A stretch of DNA of 64,000 bases, taken from assembly GCA_024811115.1 (NCBI GenBank), contig JAKOGH010000851.1, positions 186,001-250,000 of the forward strand. The letters run 5' to 3'. The stretch is from Terana coerulea. Its lineage: Eukaryota > Basidiomycota > Agaricomycetes > Polyporales > Phanerochaetaceae. Position 1 is the first letter of the stretch, and each line of letters opens with the position of its first letter. Under the pieces are notes generated by a model. The model worked only from the letters and a program-made list of their open reading frames with translations, did not search any database and was not told where the DNA came from. The position numbers were made by a program, and so were the translations under genes. Below, in pieces: positions 46,397-59,096 of the stretch.

Positions 46397-48353
46397 TTAG
46401 ACGGGGCTGACGGGCATGTTCGTGCCATCGTAAGAGAAGCCTGTAAAATAAACTCAGCTCCTGCACGCACAACATGTGAGAGAGACGTACCAGCAAACTG
46501 GGCTTGGACGGTCTGCGAGAGCTGCGAGCCCTCGACGACGCTGTCGAGAGGCTCCTCCGTAGTGAAGACCGTGTCGAAGTTGGACACGTCGACGGGGCTC
46601 GTGACGCTCGGCTTGAACGGCGGCTGGATTTGCTTCTTGAGCAGCTTGTTGAAGTCAATGTTCTTTGCGAAGAACGGGTGTTTCCTGATTTCTTCTGCGC
46701 CGTTCACACCTAAACGCTGCGTCGGGTCGCGTGTGAGCAGCGCGGTGAGGATGCCGCGGGCAGGAGCGCTGATATCGTCCCCAAAGACGAGTGGGTTCTG
46801 CAGGATCTTTTGATACATCTGCTCGGTGTTCTCTGTGTATGAGAATGAGTGTCCGAACCTCATTGGGGGTGCAGGGAACGCACCGTCGTAGAAAGGAGGA
46901 AGGCCGGAGAGCATCTCATACAGAAGCACGCCGAGCGTCCACCAGTCGATGGTCTTGTTATAGCCCTGGCCACACAAAATCTCTGGCGCCAAGTATTCTG
47001 GGGTACCGCAGAATGTGTTGGTGGTATCCGAGTCCTTCATGCCGAGCTTGCAAAGACCGAAGTCACAAAGGGCAATGTGGCCGGTGTAGTCGAGCAAGAT
47101 GTTCTCCGGCTTCAGGTCACTATGGCACAACGTTAGGTAACACAGTGCTTCAAGCAGTGTAGTACTGACCGGTAGACGACATCAAGCTCATGCAAATGCT
47201 CTAGTGCCAGTAGAAGCTCAGCGCTGTAGAACCGACTACGCTCCTCGTCGAAGCGCTGCTCGCGCTGCAAGTGATGGAACAGCTCTCCCCGTTAACAAAC
47301 CTGCAAGAAGCCGTCAGCGGCGACCCTCAACAGGAAAAGCCGCTCTGTAACGTACGCAAGGACCAGATAGAGCTTCTGTTCGGACTGGAAGCTGAACTTC
47401 AGGGGCACGATGAATGGGTTGTTCACGCGCGCCAGGACTAGTCGCTCGGCAAGTGTATGCGTGATTTCACCGCGTTCGACGATGTGTTGTTTCCGGATTG
47501 TCTTCAACGCGTATATCCGGGATGTGTCGCGCTTACGCACTTGCATGACCTTCCCGAAGCTACCCTTGCCGATGACCGTGACCAGCTCAAAGTCCTCAAT
47601 GGTTAACGAGACACCCTGTAAAGCCACATGTCAGTACATGAGCCGGGGAGCAAACATGTCGGCACGCACCGAACTTGGCCTGAACGCAACGCCAATTTGA
47701 ATCTTGCCAGACCCGCCGGATATGTCATACCACTGCTCCTCAGTCGGCAGGTCATCGAAATCCGGAGTAAAACGGATACCACCCATGAACGCATCATTGC
47801 CCATGTCGTCCGCGATACCATCGCTGCCGCGTTTCGGTTCCTCCTTGCGCAGGTAGCATTGTATTGAGACCTCGGAGTTGCGCGAAACGTCGCTAAAACA
47901 TGCCGTGAGTAAAGCAGCAACACAGCATGTAGAGTACACTTACAAGGTTGTCTCGTACATGTACACAGGTTTTGCCAAGTCACCACCGAGTGGCGTAATC
48001 AATACCTGATTGACCTCGAATTCCATGACAATGTATGGCAACCACCAGCATTGTGTGCGCTGCACGCTGTCGCGGTTGCTGCGTTTACTCGCCAGTCGCT
48101 GCTGGTTGACACTTGACGGCGAGACGGATGCGGCGACCTTGGCCTGCTGCGACTTCAGCGCGGCCTGCACCGCTGGCGGGATTGCGCCACCAGGCACTGA
48201 GAGGTTTTCGGCCCCGACAACACGGATTGCGAGGATACCTGAGCGAGGCATGGGTCTACCGTCGGGGTTGCCTGGAGTAGGGGTAGTAGAGCGAGGAAAG
48301 TGGTCTTGCACGGAGAGTTGTTTGGACTTGCTCTTGCCCAGTTTCCAAGACAT
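46397..48353 (-). CDS. YPK1: AGC protein kinase YPK1 (Gad8-type) with C2-like N-terminus
   Basis: Seven exons on the complement: 48353-47944, 47892-47670, 47615-47356, 47300-47170, 47119-46884, 46832-46491, 46440-46397. They give 548 residues if one missing base is supplied. Residues 1 to about 210 form a C2-like domain ([15 protein letters not shown]). Kinase motifs: IGKGSFGKV, the ATP lysine in [27 protein letters not shown], the activation-loop threonine in [14 protein letters not shown], and [14 protein letters not shown]. The C-tail has the turn motif and the hydrophobic motif FAGFSY, whose serine is the TORC2 target site. YPK1 controls sphingolipid synthesis and membrane stress under TORC2; RICTOR lies about 11 kb away. 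The frame needs one more base in the C4 run 47287-47290 to read FVNGGELF. Confidence 0.95.
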
Positions 48354-49295
48354 ATTATCAGAGAAACTTGATTAGAGAGGAGTGCGAAAGCCTGCTTTGC
48401 GCTTGAAGCTTGAACCGTTACTAACGAGAGACCGTGACGTGGCAGCGAACGAGTCGGCGACGGCGACGAGGTGGTGGTTGTGCTGGAGACAGGGTCGGGT
48501 TGCTCGATCGCTCGGCTCTAGCCTCTGGCGCACTCGGGGACTCCCAGAGATCGAGAAGATTGCCGACAGACATAGGCGAATCAGGCAACTCTTGTCGTTC
48601 GCGAGGATTTGTGAATAACAGGCGGACAGTGAGACCAGCGTTATGGAAACGCAGGAAGTGAGAGACAGAGGTTGCTACTTTCGGGAATGCGTACGGCCCA
48701 GAGATGTGTGGAGTGGACCAAAGTTCTCGGCAAGCATGTACGCAATGATCATTCAAAGTCTTCCCACTCAAGTGACTATGGCTACTGTAACCTTTATGAT
48801 AGCTGGATCAGATAATTCCTACGAATTTCAAGCCTCCAAGTCCTTGCATCATGTTTCTTCTCGCTTCAGCTGCCAGGACTCTTTACAGCTCTTTTACCTT
48901 TGATGCCAGGGGAAAGGCATTTAATTTAGCGCCCAACTTCGGCGTACTACCGCATTTGGCATGTTGACATTACATTACAACTTGAACCCATGTCGAAGGT
49001 CAGCATGGTCCAGACGAGCCTGCTTCGTCCCCTCGCTTTCGTTGGGCTCTGAAAATTAGAATATTGATATTGTGGCTTAGACACCGCTGCTGCAGTAATT
49101 AATTCTATTGTGTTTATTGCCTGACTTGCAGTCTCGGCATCTGCCGTATTTTAAACTCCGGCAAGCAGCGGCAAACCTTACTCTGACCGCTGTCCACAGA
49201 ACCACAACGGTGCCGCTGCCCGTCGAAAAAGTTCACTCGTTCCCCGCCGTCGTCGCTAACTTCAGTTCTTTCCAGCCTCTCGCGTTTGCACCAAA
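48354..49295. promoter_or_regulatory. Divergent promoter region between YPK1 and RPS27
   Basis: About 940 bases between two genes read in opposite directions, so it must contain both promoters. The first 300 bases by YPK1 are purine/pyrimidine-biased and frames on both strands are open by chance (48421-48771). A pyrimidine tract close to 49250-49280 fits the leader of a ribosomal protein gene. Confidence 0.45.
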
Positions 49296-49744
49296 ATGGT
49301 GTGTGGTTCGATTCTGTAGGGGGAAACTATGCCGGAATGCTGAACCGTTCTGCTCGTGCGGTCCACCCGTTATCCGCTCATCTTTGCAGACTCTCGCCGT
49401 CGATCTCCTCAACCCTACCCCCGCCACTGAGGCTCGCAACCACAAGCTCAAGCGTTTGGTGCAGTCGCCAAACTCGTACTTCATGGACGTGAAGTGCCCT
49501 GGTGCGTTACGCTCCGATCCGCGGGGTTCCGTTACCTGACTGCCTTTCCTCCGCAGGCTGCTTTGCTATCACTACCGTCTTCTCGCACGCACAAACCGTC
49601 GTCCTCTGCGGTGCCTGCACAAGCGTTCTCTGTCAGCCAACCGGTGGTAAGGCGAGATTGACTGAGGGTGCGTATACTATCTCCAGACACACTCAATCCC
49701 TACTGATCATTCCTCCAGGGAGTTCGTACCGTCGGAAGAACTAA
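49296..49744 (+). CDS. RPS27: 40S ribosomal protein eS27
   Basis: Four exons, 49296-49298, 49390-49501, 49557-49667 and 49719-49744, total 252 nt and 83 residues, exactly the family length. The first coding exon is the bare ATG. The product reads [37 protein letters not shown], then [21 protein letters not shown] and ends SSYRRKN. Four cysteines (CPGC and CGAC) form the zinc ribbon of eS27, a component of the small subunit. All introns are GT-AG and in frame. No intron-encoded snoRNA boxes were recognised. Confidence 0.97.
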
Positions 49745-51263
49745 GTTATTCGTCGACCACCTGTATTTCCTTGCAGTTTTCCAGCCCGTTGCTTTGGTTC
49801 ATCCATTCATGTCCGATCCTCGCGTCTTGCATCTCCCTCTCGCTCACGAATAACGCCCAGAGGCAAGGCGGCACGCCAGCTGCCATACGATGTAGTCGCC
49901 CGCCCCCATCGATGAGGCTGTTCCGCTATGGTTCATGTTGTCAGTGTATGATTATGCTCGTAAGTATGTATATGCATCTGCCCGCTGCCTGACAGACTAC
50001 ACCCCCAGAATGGATGCGGACGTGCTCGAAAGCGTTCTCCGAAGAGTGAGGGCTGGAGTTTTTGCTAACCTGCCGGCAATATGCATGACAACGATTCGTA
50101 CATGCCCATGAAAGCTTGAGCTTCGATTCGTACAAAGTTTTCTGGAAGCTTTTTCATATGTTAATGAACCAGGAGCCCGCTCCCGATCCTGTCAGTGAAT
50201 GTGACAAAGTGAGCAAGTTCATCTTTTGAGCACATCATACCATTAATCATGGCTTAATAGCACTGTATCCCGTCCCGCTTCATTGCTGCTCAATCGACCT
50301 GTCCACACCCGCTCATGAGGCTCGCCTCGATGTTGCTCGTCCGACGTCCCTGGGTCACGTCCACGTTGTGGCGGCCACGTGGGCGGTAATAGCGAGTCAG
50401 GCGCTCCGAGCTTCTTCAACATGAACTTATCGCCATTTATCGCATATCTTCCGGCACTTGAATTAGCAAGGAAACAGTCATCATGCGAGGAGTACAAACG
50501 TACTGTCGCAGATATCGTTTGGACTTTTTTATGCCGCTACGTAGGATATGCCTTGGAACGTAAGAAACAAGATTGGCTTACCTTACGGTCGTTTAAAGTG
50601 CTTCCGCCTTTCCACAGTTTCTTGCCACTTGGTGGTCTAAGGTGAGTGATTTTTAATCTCTCAGGTTAGAGTTATTGATAAGAGGTTTCCCAGTCGACGT
50701 AGATGCACAAAGCTATAGAAATGGCTCGAGTTACATTCAGCCCTTGACCACCTGCACCGCCTCCCTGCGAATCAGGCGCTTATTGGGCTTTCTTTGTTGT
50801 CAAACCCCGCCCAAGCACGCATGTACCTGACTTACCGCCTACCTTGTTCCGTGGCTTGGCCTAAGCGCCATGACCTCCGATCATCAGCAACCCGACAAAC
50901 GAACAAAAGCGCACGGAACAGGGCGATGTGCATTTAGGGTTGGTGGGCAGGAGGGGGTTGAAAGGCTCGCTCTTCGACTCCCCTTTGACACGATGCGCCC
51001 CGCGCACGCGACGAACGCCCTTTCATAGACAGAGTGGCTAAACGGACAAAGTCCATAGTGTCTTTTGGTGAGTGGCGGTATCTTTGGGTCATTGTTCGTG
51101 GAGCGTACGACTTATATACCGCCGCTGCACAGGGATCATTCGCGTGTTCCTTGTCCCCCGTCTGCGCACTCCTCTCAAGGGCTGTTGATCAGCTCAACGT
51201 CTACTCCTAATCGCAGTGCTTTGGACACTACGTTCTGCAATTACACCAACGTCACACCCCGAC
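49745..51263. other. Intergenic, about 1.5 kb
   Basis: No supported gene. Short frames on either strand (for instance 50243-50497 on the complement and 50379-50645 forward) have no recognisable domain. The promoter of the zinc-finger gene is expected within the last few hundred bases. Confidence 0.45.
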
Positions 51264-52667
51264 ATGTCCTTCATTTTGAACGAACAGAGCTGCCTGGCGC
51301 AGTCACGAGCCTCTACAGCTACTTCAGACGCGTCGCGGACGTTGAAGGTGCGATAGGAACTTCGCTTACAATCATCGTATGATATTAACATTCATATCCG
51401 CACTTGCAGCATGACCATGGTTATGACTTCCAAATGGACAGTGTCTTGGGACCTCCAGATTTCCCTGATGCCACCATTCGGGGACTTGCCAACACTGGGT
51501 CTTATTCAGCGGGCATAGAAGGCGTGAGTTCTTATCCAACTGACGTTATGCTTTCTCTCACCAAGCTTCTATAGCTTCTCGTATATGCCCAACCGGGCAC
51601 ATCGAACTACGAGCTGTCAAATAATGCCCCTGTATTCATGCTTGGGGCTGGTATCCATACGGACAACACAACCTTCGCGTCACCACAGGGACTGCGCCAG
51701 TATCCCGGTTTCTCCTACCTCGCCAAAGAACGCCCAGGAACATGGCCTGTGAACGGCGTCGAGCCTTGCCTAACGATCGACACCAAACTACTCAGTTCTC
51801 CCGAGCCGCCATCCATCGTCCCTAGTCTTGCCGACGACACATCCGATAGCTCTGATTATTCCTCGGATTCCGGGTACGACTCGGAGTTGTTGGAGATCGA
51901 GAGTCCGTATAAGAAGCGCAGAACGTCATCTCAGTCTCTGCCGAAGTACCCAATCGAGTTACTCTCCGCCGCCGACCCGGGCTTCGCCGTCCTGCATCCG
52001 TCTGTACAACTCTTGCAGCGTAGCGAGTCTAGGCAGCAGTGTAGGACACCTGCGCTTCAGATGAAGGAGGAATTCTTCCCCTCGTTCGCTTCGCCCAAGC
52101 GCGTGGCGAAGAGGCCCTTACCAGAGCCTTTGCCGTCTATTTCTCAAGTATGTGGTTTTATCAACTTGTTGGTTGTGCTGTCAGCTGAGTACATTGTGCA
52201 GAGTGTGGCTCGGCGCTCTCGTCGTTCCGGCGATGACGATGCCGAATACCTTCCGCCGACGTACGAGAGAATGCTCAGCCCTCCTTGCACGCCCTCTGTC
52301 TACCTCGTCGAGGACGACCCCGAACCCACGTTCTCCACGCGCGTCCTCGCCCAAGGAATACGCCTGCCTTGTCAGAGACTGCGACTGCGCGCCGTTCCAC
52401 GCGCCCAAGGACCGCAACCGGCACATGGACACGCACTTCCCACCGCGGTTCCAGTGCCCCGGCTGCCAGCGGATGTTCCCGCGCGAGGACGCGTTGAAGC
52501 GCCACTGCAAGCCCGCGACGCGGTGCGGCCGCGTCTATAAGAAGGGCGAGAGCTACGCGAGCCATGAGCCGTACTGGCGCACCTGCGCTCCGAGCAAGCT
52601 CGTCGTCCCGGACCAGCGCGACCCGTTGTATCAGGGAGATCAAGCGGCGCTGCGAGGCCTGACCTGA
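51264..52667 (+). CDS. C2H2 zinc-finger protein, one frame break
   Basis: Five exons beginning MSFILNEQSCLAQSRAST. The second exon starts HDHGYDFQMDSVLGPPD. The large exon from about 51574 is rich in Ser/Asp and Pro (DDTSDSSDYSSDSGYDSE), with a basic patch YKKRRTSSQ. The C-terminus carries zinc-finger-like sequence: CLVRDCDCAPFHAPKDRNRHMDTHF, then FQCPGCQRMFPREDALKRHC. The first is atypical, the second a standard C2H2 finger. A DNA-binding transcription regulator is likely; its targets are unknown. The frame passes from DDP to PRSPRASSPKEYAC only if the C4 run at 52318-52321 is one base shorter; otherwise the fingers are lost. Confidence 0.75.
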
Positions 52668-54363
52668 TTATCGGACGCTGACTCGTTTTTATACTCCAAC
52701 CGTTCTTTTGGTTTAATTACTATGGTCATCTAATCTAATATTCGTGCTCTTCCACGATTGTATCGTTGCCACTCGTTTCTGTACCATTCTCTTCCACGTG
52801 TTGTATCGCTAGATTTACTATGAACATACCTACAGTGTCGTCTTACTTCTCAAGTTCGTGCTCAGGTCATAAAGCAAAACTCTGATTAGCTCAATGGGCC
52901 GGGCGCGAGTGACGTAGACGTCCTTCTCGGCCAGTGCGATACAATACGATTCACCACCCCACGACAATTCGGCGCGGGGGGCATGGGACGACGTGCCAGT
53001 GGCTTTGTGGGTGCAAGCTCAATGTTTGGCGAGATGTGCTGAAACGGCCCGCGCTGCCGTCACGGCGCATGGCGCGGGCAAATCAGTCCACTGTCATCAT
53101 TCATGTACCATGAGACGAAGATTATTGTGAGCTTGTTTGTGTGATGCACTTTGGATGTCTGGAAACTTAAAGAAAGGACGTGATACCTAACTGAGGGTGT
53201 TGTCTCACGCTGGCGGGCACTTATGCCGTCCGTCCCCTTGATGGAAAGCTTCTTTTGACAAAATCGAGGGACGCTATAGGATGAGGTTGAGCGAATGGCG
53301 TTTCACGGATTTTTTTGTAGCATGTGCCGCAGCGAGAGCTCTCGAGGGCTGCCCAAGAACTGTCTTAGGTTATGACTTACCATGACTAGAGGCATATTCG
53401 AGTCCTTGGACATCCTCACCGAGCGAAAATTTTCTTCATAGTTCACCAATTATATCAGAGCGCGCTGAGGTCGAGCGCTGTGTGGATGTTCGCCGCATAG
53501 CACAGCATCAACACGCTGCAGCTTTGAATGGAGAGAAACCAGAACCCCCGAATATCGGATTAATAGACTTTGGAGCGTACATCCAAACCGACATCCGGGG
53601 GTCCTCCAATGCCGCACGCCTAGCCGACGGCCGTTGCAGCTCTGCGGAGTTGGGCGTCGTGTCCTGACTCCGCGCGAGTCATCCAGCGACGGTGCCGCGC
53701 AGGCCATCCGAGCACATCGCAGCAGTCGGAGTGCTTCGCACTGCGCACAGCGCACGCTGCTGCACTTGGCTGGCTCGAGCCCCAGTTGAATCTGTGACTG
53801 TGGGCGCAGCATGCAGCTGTCGGTCAGTAATTCTGTCAGAACTAAGAAAAAAACATAGCGGCGAAGAGGGCGGCGGATACGTATGTGATGACTGCTGGGT
53901 GGCGAGCGTTGCCGAGACGCCCGCGGAGGCATATGGGAGGTAAGGCATTCTCTCGTAAGCGGGATTCCCACCGAGCTTGTTGGTTTTGTGATCGAACGAT
54001 GCGGCGACCAATCCAGGCCCCCTGCCTGTAGATGTGTAGCAATTCCCCCAGGTTCGTAGAGGCCTGCAAATATTCTGAAGATATTTCTACACCGGCAAGT
54101 GGTGTCGCAGAACAGGACGGGAGAAGCGAGGTCTCCGCAGTGGGTTGCAGGGGTGTGCGATTTAGGCAAGATCCAGATCTGTATTTCATTGCTACGCGGC
54201 ACCCGGCGCTTGTGGACCACGCACTTGGCGGTGGGTGCCTTATAAGAGCGGAAAGAGTACACCGGCCCATCACCCATCCCTTTCGCTCCTTCATATTATA
54301 TTAGCGTTTCTCTGTCTCCGTCCTCGACCACCGCAGCGTTCTCTGGCTGTCAGCGTCGCCGAC
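52668..54363. other. Intergenic, about 1.7 kb, with ABC gene promoter
   Basis: No supported gene. A 275-codon frame on the complement (53450-54277) is Arg/Ser/Cys-rich, has no domain and overlaps the expected promoter of the ABC gene, so it was not annotated. A tagctcaatgg segment near 52888 resembles a tRNA A box but no matching B box or cloverleaf follows. A TATA-like ataagag lies about 120 bases before 54364. Confidence 0.45.
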
Positions 54364-57300
54364 ATGGCAGCAGCCTCTACCCACTCGGACGCCCCCACGA
54401 GCGAAAAGGCAGAAACAGAGCACAAGCCTGAACCGCAGGCAGAGCAAAAGGTCAAGACGGGTTTCTTCTCGAGGAGTAAGAAGTCAAAGGCAGGCGAAGA
54501 GGTTGCGGCAGAGAAGAAGGATGACGGCGAGGCTGTGGACACACCCAAGGTCGCCGAGAAGGACGTGCCCCCTGCGTCGTTTGGGTCCCTCTTCAGGTGC
54601 GTCGCGGCGCCATCGTGTACCAACACCGTGTATACTCATCTTTCACAGGTTCTCGACCCCCTTCGAACTCTTTCTCGATGCCATTGGCCTGGTGTGCGCC
54701 GCTGCCGGCGGTGCTGCTCAGGTGTGTGCGACTGTCGCTGCGTTTAACCGTCTGCAGAGCCTGACATGGGTTCCCAGCCCTTGATGAGTTTGATATTCGG
54801 ACGATTGACACAAGACTTCGTCAATTTCGGAACCGTCATGACCCTCGCACAAGGCACAGGGCCCAACGCCGCCCAAGCTCAAGCTGATCTGCCCGCGGCT
54901 GCTGCAGGGTTCAAACACGCAGCCGCCCTCGATGCTTCGTACTTGGTGTATATCGGTCAGTTGGCCAGCCGCACACATTGTCGATAGCGCTGACGACAGC
55001 TTCAGGTGTCGGCATGTTCGTCGCCACGTTCGTGTACATGTACATCTGGGTGTACACGGCCGAGATCAACGCAAAGCGTCTGCGCGAGCGTTACCTCCAG
55101 GCTATTCTGCGGCAAGATATCGCCTTCTTCGACAATGTCGGCGCCGGCGAGGTCGCTACGCGTATACAAACCGACACTCGTGAGTTTTCTCTCTGACCGG
55201 TCAGTACGGTCCGCTTCCACGGCCTCATACCCCCCTCGCCAGATCTCGTCCAGCAGGGTATTTCTGAAAAGGTCGCGCTCGTCGTCAACTTCTTGGCCGC
55301 CTTTGTCACCGGTTTCGCGCTCGCCTACGCCAAGTCCTGGCGTCTCGCCCTCGCCCTCTCCTCCATTTTGCCATGCATCGCCATTACCGGCGGCGTCATG
55401 AACAAGTTCATCTCCATGTATATGCAGTACGTTGTACAGTTCCAATGCGCATACAGCCCAAACTCATAGCTACCTAGGTTGTCTCTCAAGCATGTCGCTG
55501 AGGCCGGCTCACTCGCAGAAGAAGTCATCTCCACTATCCGCACCGCTCAAGCCTTCGGTACCCAGCGCATCCTCGGGAACCTCTACGATGTCTTCATCGG
55601 CAAGGCGCACAAGGTTGACATGAAGGCTGCCTACTGGCATGGTGGAGCACTGGCTGTGTTCTTTTTGTCATTTACTCCGCATATGCCCTCGGTAAGTGCT
55701 TTCTCTGGCCCTCCTCACGCGCCGGGCCGCTCAACAGGATGTGTAGCATTTGATTTCGGGACGACGCTCATCAACCGCAACGAAGGTAAGGTTCGCCACG
55801 GTAACCGCGTTCGCACCAGCCCTGACATGTGACTGCAGCGGGTGCCGGTGACGTCGTGAACGTCTTCTTTGCCATCCTAATCGGTTCGTTCTCTCTCGCT
55901 CTGCTCGCCCCGGAGATGCAAGGTATGTCCGCGCTTGGTCTCTGACCCTCCCTCGGAAGGGACGCTCACACGCTCCTGGCAGCCATTACACATGCCCGGG
56001 GCGCCGCGGCAAAGCTCTACCAGACCATCGACCGTGTGCCCAGCATCGACTCTGCGTCCGAAGAGGGTCTCACGCCCGAACAGTGCGTCGGCGAGATCGC
56101 CTTCGAGAATGTCAAGTTCAACTACCCCTCGCGCCCGAATGTTCCCATCGTTAAGGACCTCTCTGTCACCTTCCCCGCTGGAAAGACCATCGCCCTCGTC
56201 GGCGCGTCCGGCTCCGGCAAGTCCACGACCATTTCACTCGTTGAGCGGTTCTACGACCCCTTGAGTGGCGCGGTCAAGCTCGACGGTGTCGACATCCGGC
56301 AGCTCAACGTCAAGTGGCTGCGCACGCAAATCGGTCTCGTGTCGCAGGAGCCCACGCTGTTCGCCACCACCATCAAGGGCAACGTTGCCCATGGTCTCAT
56401 CGGCACCAAGTGGGAACATTCGTCCGAGGATGAGAAGATGGCGTTGATCAAGGAGGCCTGCGTCAAGGCCAACGCGGACGGCTTCATCTCGAAGCTCCCT
56501 AACGGGTACGAGACCATGGTCGGTGAGCGCGGCTTCCTGCTGTCCGGCGGCCAGAAGCAGCGTATCGCCATCGCACGCGCCATCGTCTCGGACCCGCGCA
56601 TTCTTCTGCTTGACGAGGCGACGTCCGCGTTGGACACGCAGAGCGAAGGTATTGTGCAGAACGCGCTCGACAAGGCTGCGGCAGGTCGCACGACGATCAC
56701 GATCGCTCACCGGCTGTCGACCATCATGGACGCAGACCGTATCTACGTTTTCGGCGAGGGCGTCATCATCGAGTCGGGCACGCACGCGGAGCTGCTGGCG
56801 CAGGACGGCGCGTACGCGCGGCTCGTCAACGCACAGCGTCTGCGCGAGGCACGCGAGAAGGTGGCGACGTCCGATGGCGACGACAGCAGTGAGACGGCGG
56901 GCAGCCACGAGGCGCCCGAGGAGGACATGAAGAAACAGGCCGAGGAGGAGATCCCGCTCGGCCGCTCGCACACCGGCCGCTCGCTCGCGTCGGAGATCCT
57001 CGAGCAGCGCAACCAGAGCCAGGAAGAGCCCAAGGCCAACGAGTACTCGATCCTGTACCTCTTCCGGCGCATGGGCCGTATCAACCGCGATATGTGGCAC
57101 CAGTATGCGATTGGCGCAGTCGCTGCCGTCCGTGCGTATACTTCTCATCTCCTCGTGCATGAACGCCGGCTCATTTTATGCGCGTGCAGTCACTGGTTCC
57201 ACCTACCCTGCGTTCGGTATCGTATTCGGCAAGGCCATCAACAGCTTCTCGGACACGGACAACCACCAGCGTCGTCACGACGGCGACCGCAATGCCCTCT

Positions 57301-59096
57301 GGTTCTTCGTCATCGCCATTATTTCGACGATCACCATCGGTATTCAGAACTACATCTTTGGTGCCACCTCCGCGGCATTGACCTCGAAGCTCCGTTCTTT
57401 GAGCTTCCGCGCTATCCTCCGCCAGGACATCGAGTTCTTTGACAAGGATGAGCACAGCGTATGTTCCCCATACATAGCTGTATGGTATCTATGCTGACGG
57501 ACTGGTTTAGACTGGTCAACTGACTTCCACCTTGAGCGATAACCCACAGAAGATTCAGGGTCTGGCCGGCGTCACCCTCGGAGCGTGAGTGGTTATTGCC
57601 TGTAACACAAGACCTTGAACATATCTGACATCCTCTTCAGCATTATTCAGAGCGCAGCCACGTTGATTGTGGGTGTCATCCTCGGTATCATCTTTGCGTG
57701 GAAGCTCGGTCTTGTCGGTGTTGCCTGCATTCCCTTGGTTATTTCTGCTGGTTTCGTCCGCCTACAAGTGGTCGTGCTCAAGGACCAGAAGAACAAGAAG
57801 GCGCATGAGTCGTCTGCCCAGCTCGCATGCGAAGCTGCAGGCTCTATCCGCACCGTTGCGTCGCTCACCCGCGAGGCCGACTGTCTGCGTCTGTATAGCG
57901 ACTCGCTCCAGGGCCCGCTCGAGGAGTCGAACCGGACCGCGCTCTGGAGTAACATCCTGTACGCGCTCACGCAGGCGATGTCGTTCTTCGTCATCGCGCT
58001 CGTGTTCTGGTACGGCTCGCGCCTCGTCGCCGCCCAGGAGTTCGACACCTTCCACTTCTTCGTCGCGCTGCAGAGCACCGTCTTCGGCTCGATCCAGGCC
58101 GGCAACGTGTTCTCGTTCGTGCCCGACATGTCCTCGGCCAAGGGCGCCGCGGCGGACATCATCGACCTGCTCGACTCCGTGCCGGCCATCGACGCGGAGA
58201 GCACGGAGGGCAAGGTGCCGCAGAACGTGCAGGGCCGCATCCGGTTCGAGAACATCCACTTCCGGTACCCGACACGCCCCGGCGTGCGCACGTGCTGCGC
58301 GAGCTGAACCTGACGGTCGAGCCGGGCACGTACGTCGCGCTCGTCGGCGCGTCCGGGTGCGGGAAGAGCACGACGATCCAGCTGATCGAGCGCTTCTACG
58401 ACCCGCTCGCGGGCGCGGTGTACCTCGACGACCAGCCGATCACGGAGTTCAACGTCGTGGAGTACCGCAAGCAGATCGCGCTCGTGTCGCAGGAGCCGAC
58501 GCTGTACGCGGGCACGGTGCGGTTCAACGTCCTGCTCGGCGCGACGAAGCCCGCGGAGGAGGTGACGCAGGCGGAGATCGAGGAGGCGTGTCGCAACGCG
58601 AACATCCTGGACTTCATCCAGTCCTTGCCCGAGTACGTGCCTTTGTCATGTTTGCTTGCCCCTGAGCCTGCGCTGACTTGTATTGCAGTGGCTTCGAGAC
58701 GGAGGTCGGCGGCAAGGGCTCGCAGCTGTCTGGCGGCCAGAAGCAGCGGATCGCGATCGCGCGCGCGCTGCTGCGGAACCCGAAGGTGCTGCTGCTCGAC
58801 GAGGCGACGTCGGCGCTCGACTCGAACTCGGAGAAGGTCGTGCAGGAGGCGCTCGACATCGCAGCCAAGGGCCGGACGACGATCGCCATCGCGCATCGGC
58901 TGTCGACCATCCAGAACGCGGACTGCATGTGAGCACCGACGCTGGTTGCCCTCTTTTCTCCAGTTGCTGACGTGTGTGCCTGCAGATACTTTATCAAGGA
59001 CGGAGCGGTTAGCGAGTCTGGCACGCACGACGAGCTCATCGCGCTGCGCGGCGGGTACTACGAGTACGTGCAGCTGCAGGCGCTGAGTAAGAAGTA
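54364..59096 (+). CDS. Full-size ABCB (MDR/P-glycoprotein type) ABC transporter, two frame breaks
   Basis: A multi-exon gene of roughly 1,330 residues with the order TMD1-NBD1-TMD2-NBD2. The acidic, Lys-rich N-terminus (about 75 residues) precedes [16 protein letters not shown]1 has Walker [10 protein letters not shown], signature LSGGQKQR, Walker [13 protein letters not shown] and the switch histidine in IAHRLS. NBD2 has [17 protein letters not shown] and [12 protein letters not shown]. These pumps export lipophilic toxins, drugs or lipopeptides (Ste6 exports pheromone) from the plasma membrane; the cargo cannot be read. The frame breaks at the T5 run 55662-55666, where one more T gives [13 protein letters not shown], and at 58290-58294, where one more base joins RPGV to VLRELNLTV. 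Both ATP sites have complete motifs. Confidence 0.95.

Noticed and set aside
52886..52960. tRNA-like A box (TAGCTCAATGG)
   Set aside because: No B box with GGTTCGA-type sequence at the right distance and no cloverleaf pairing.
53450..54277. 275-codon open frame on the complement upstream of the ABC gene
   Set aside because: Arg/Ser/Cys-rich without any domain, several internal alternatives, and it overlaps the expected promoter. Length alone is not evidence in GC-rich DNA.
56234..57160. 308-codon open frame antisense to the ABC transporter
   Set aside because: It mirrors the strongly coding NBD1 frame and has shadow composition (Val/Arg/Leu-rich, no domain).
57667..58665. Long forward frame overlapping the ABC gene in another phase
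   Set aside because: Ser/Arg-rich low-complexity translation of the GC-rich codons of the true frame.
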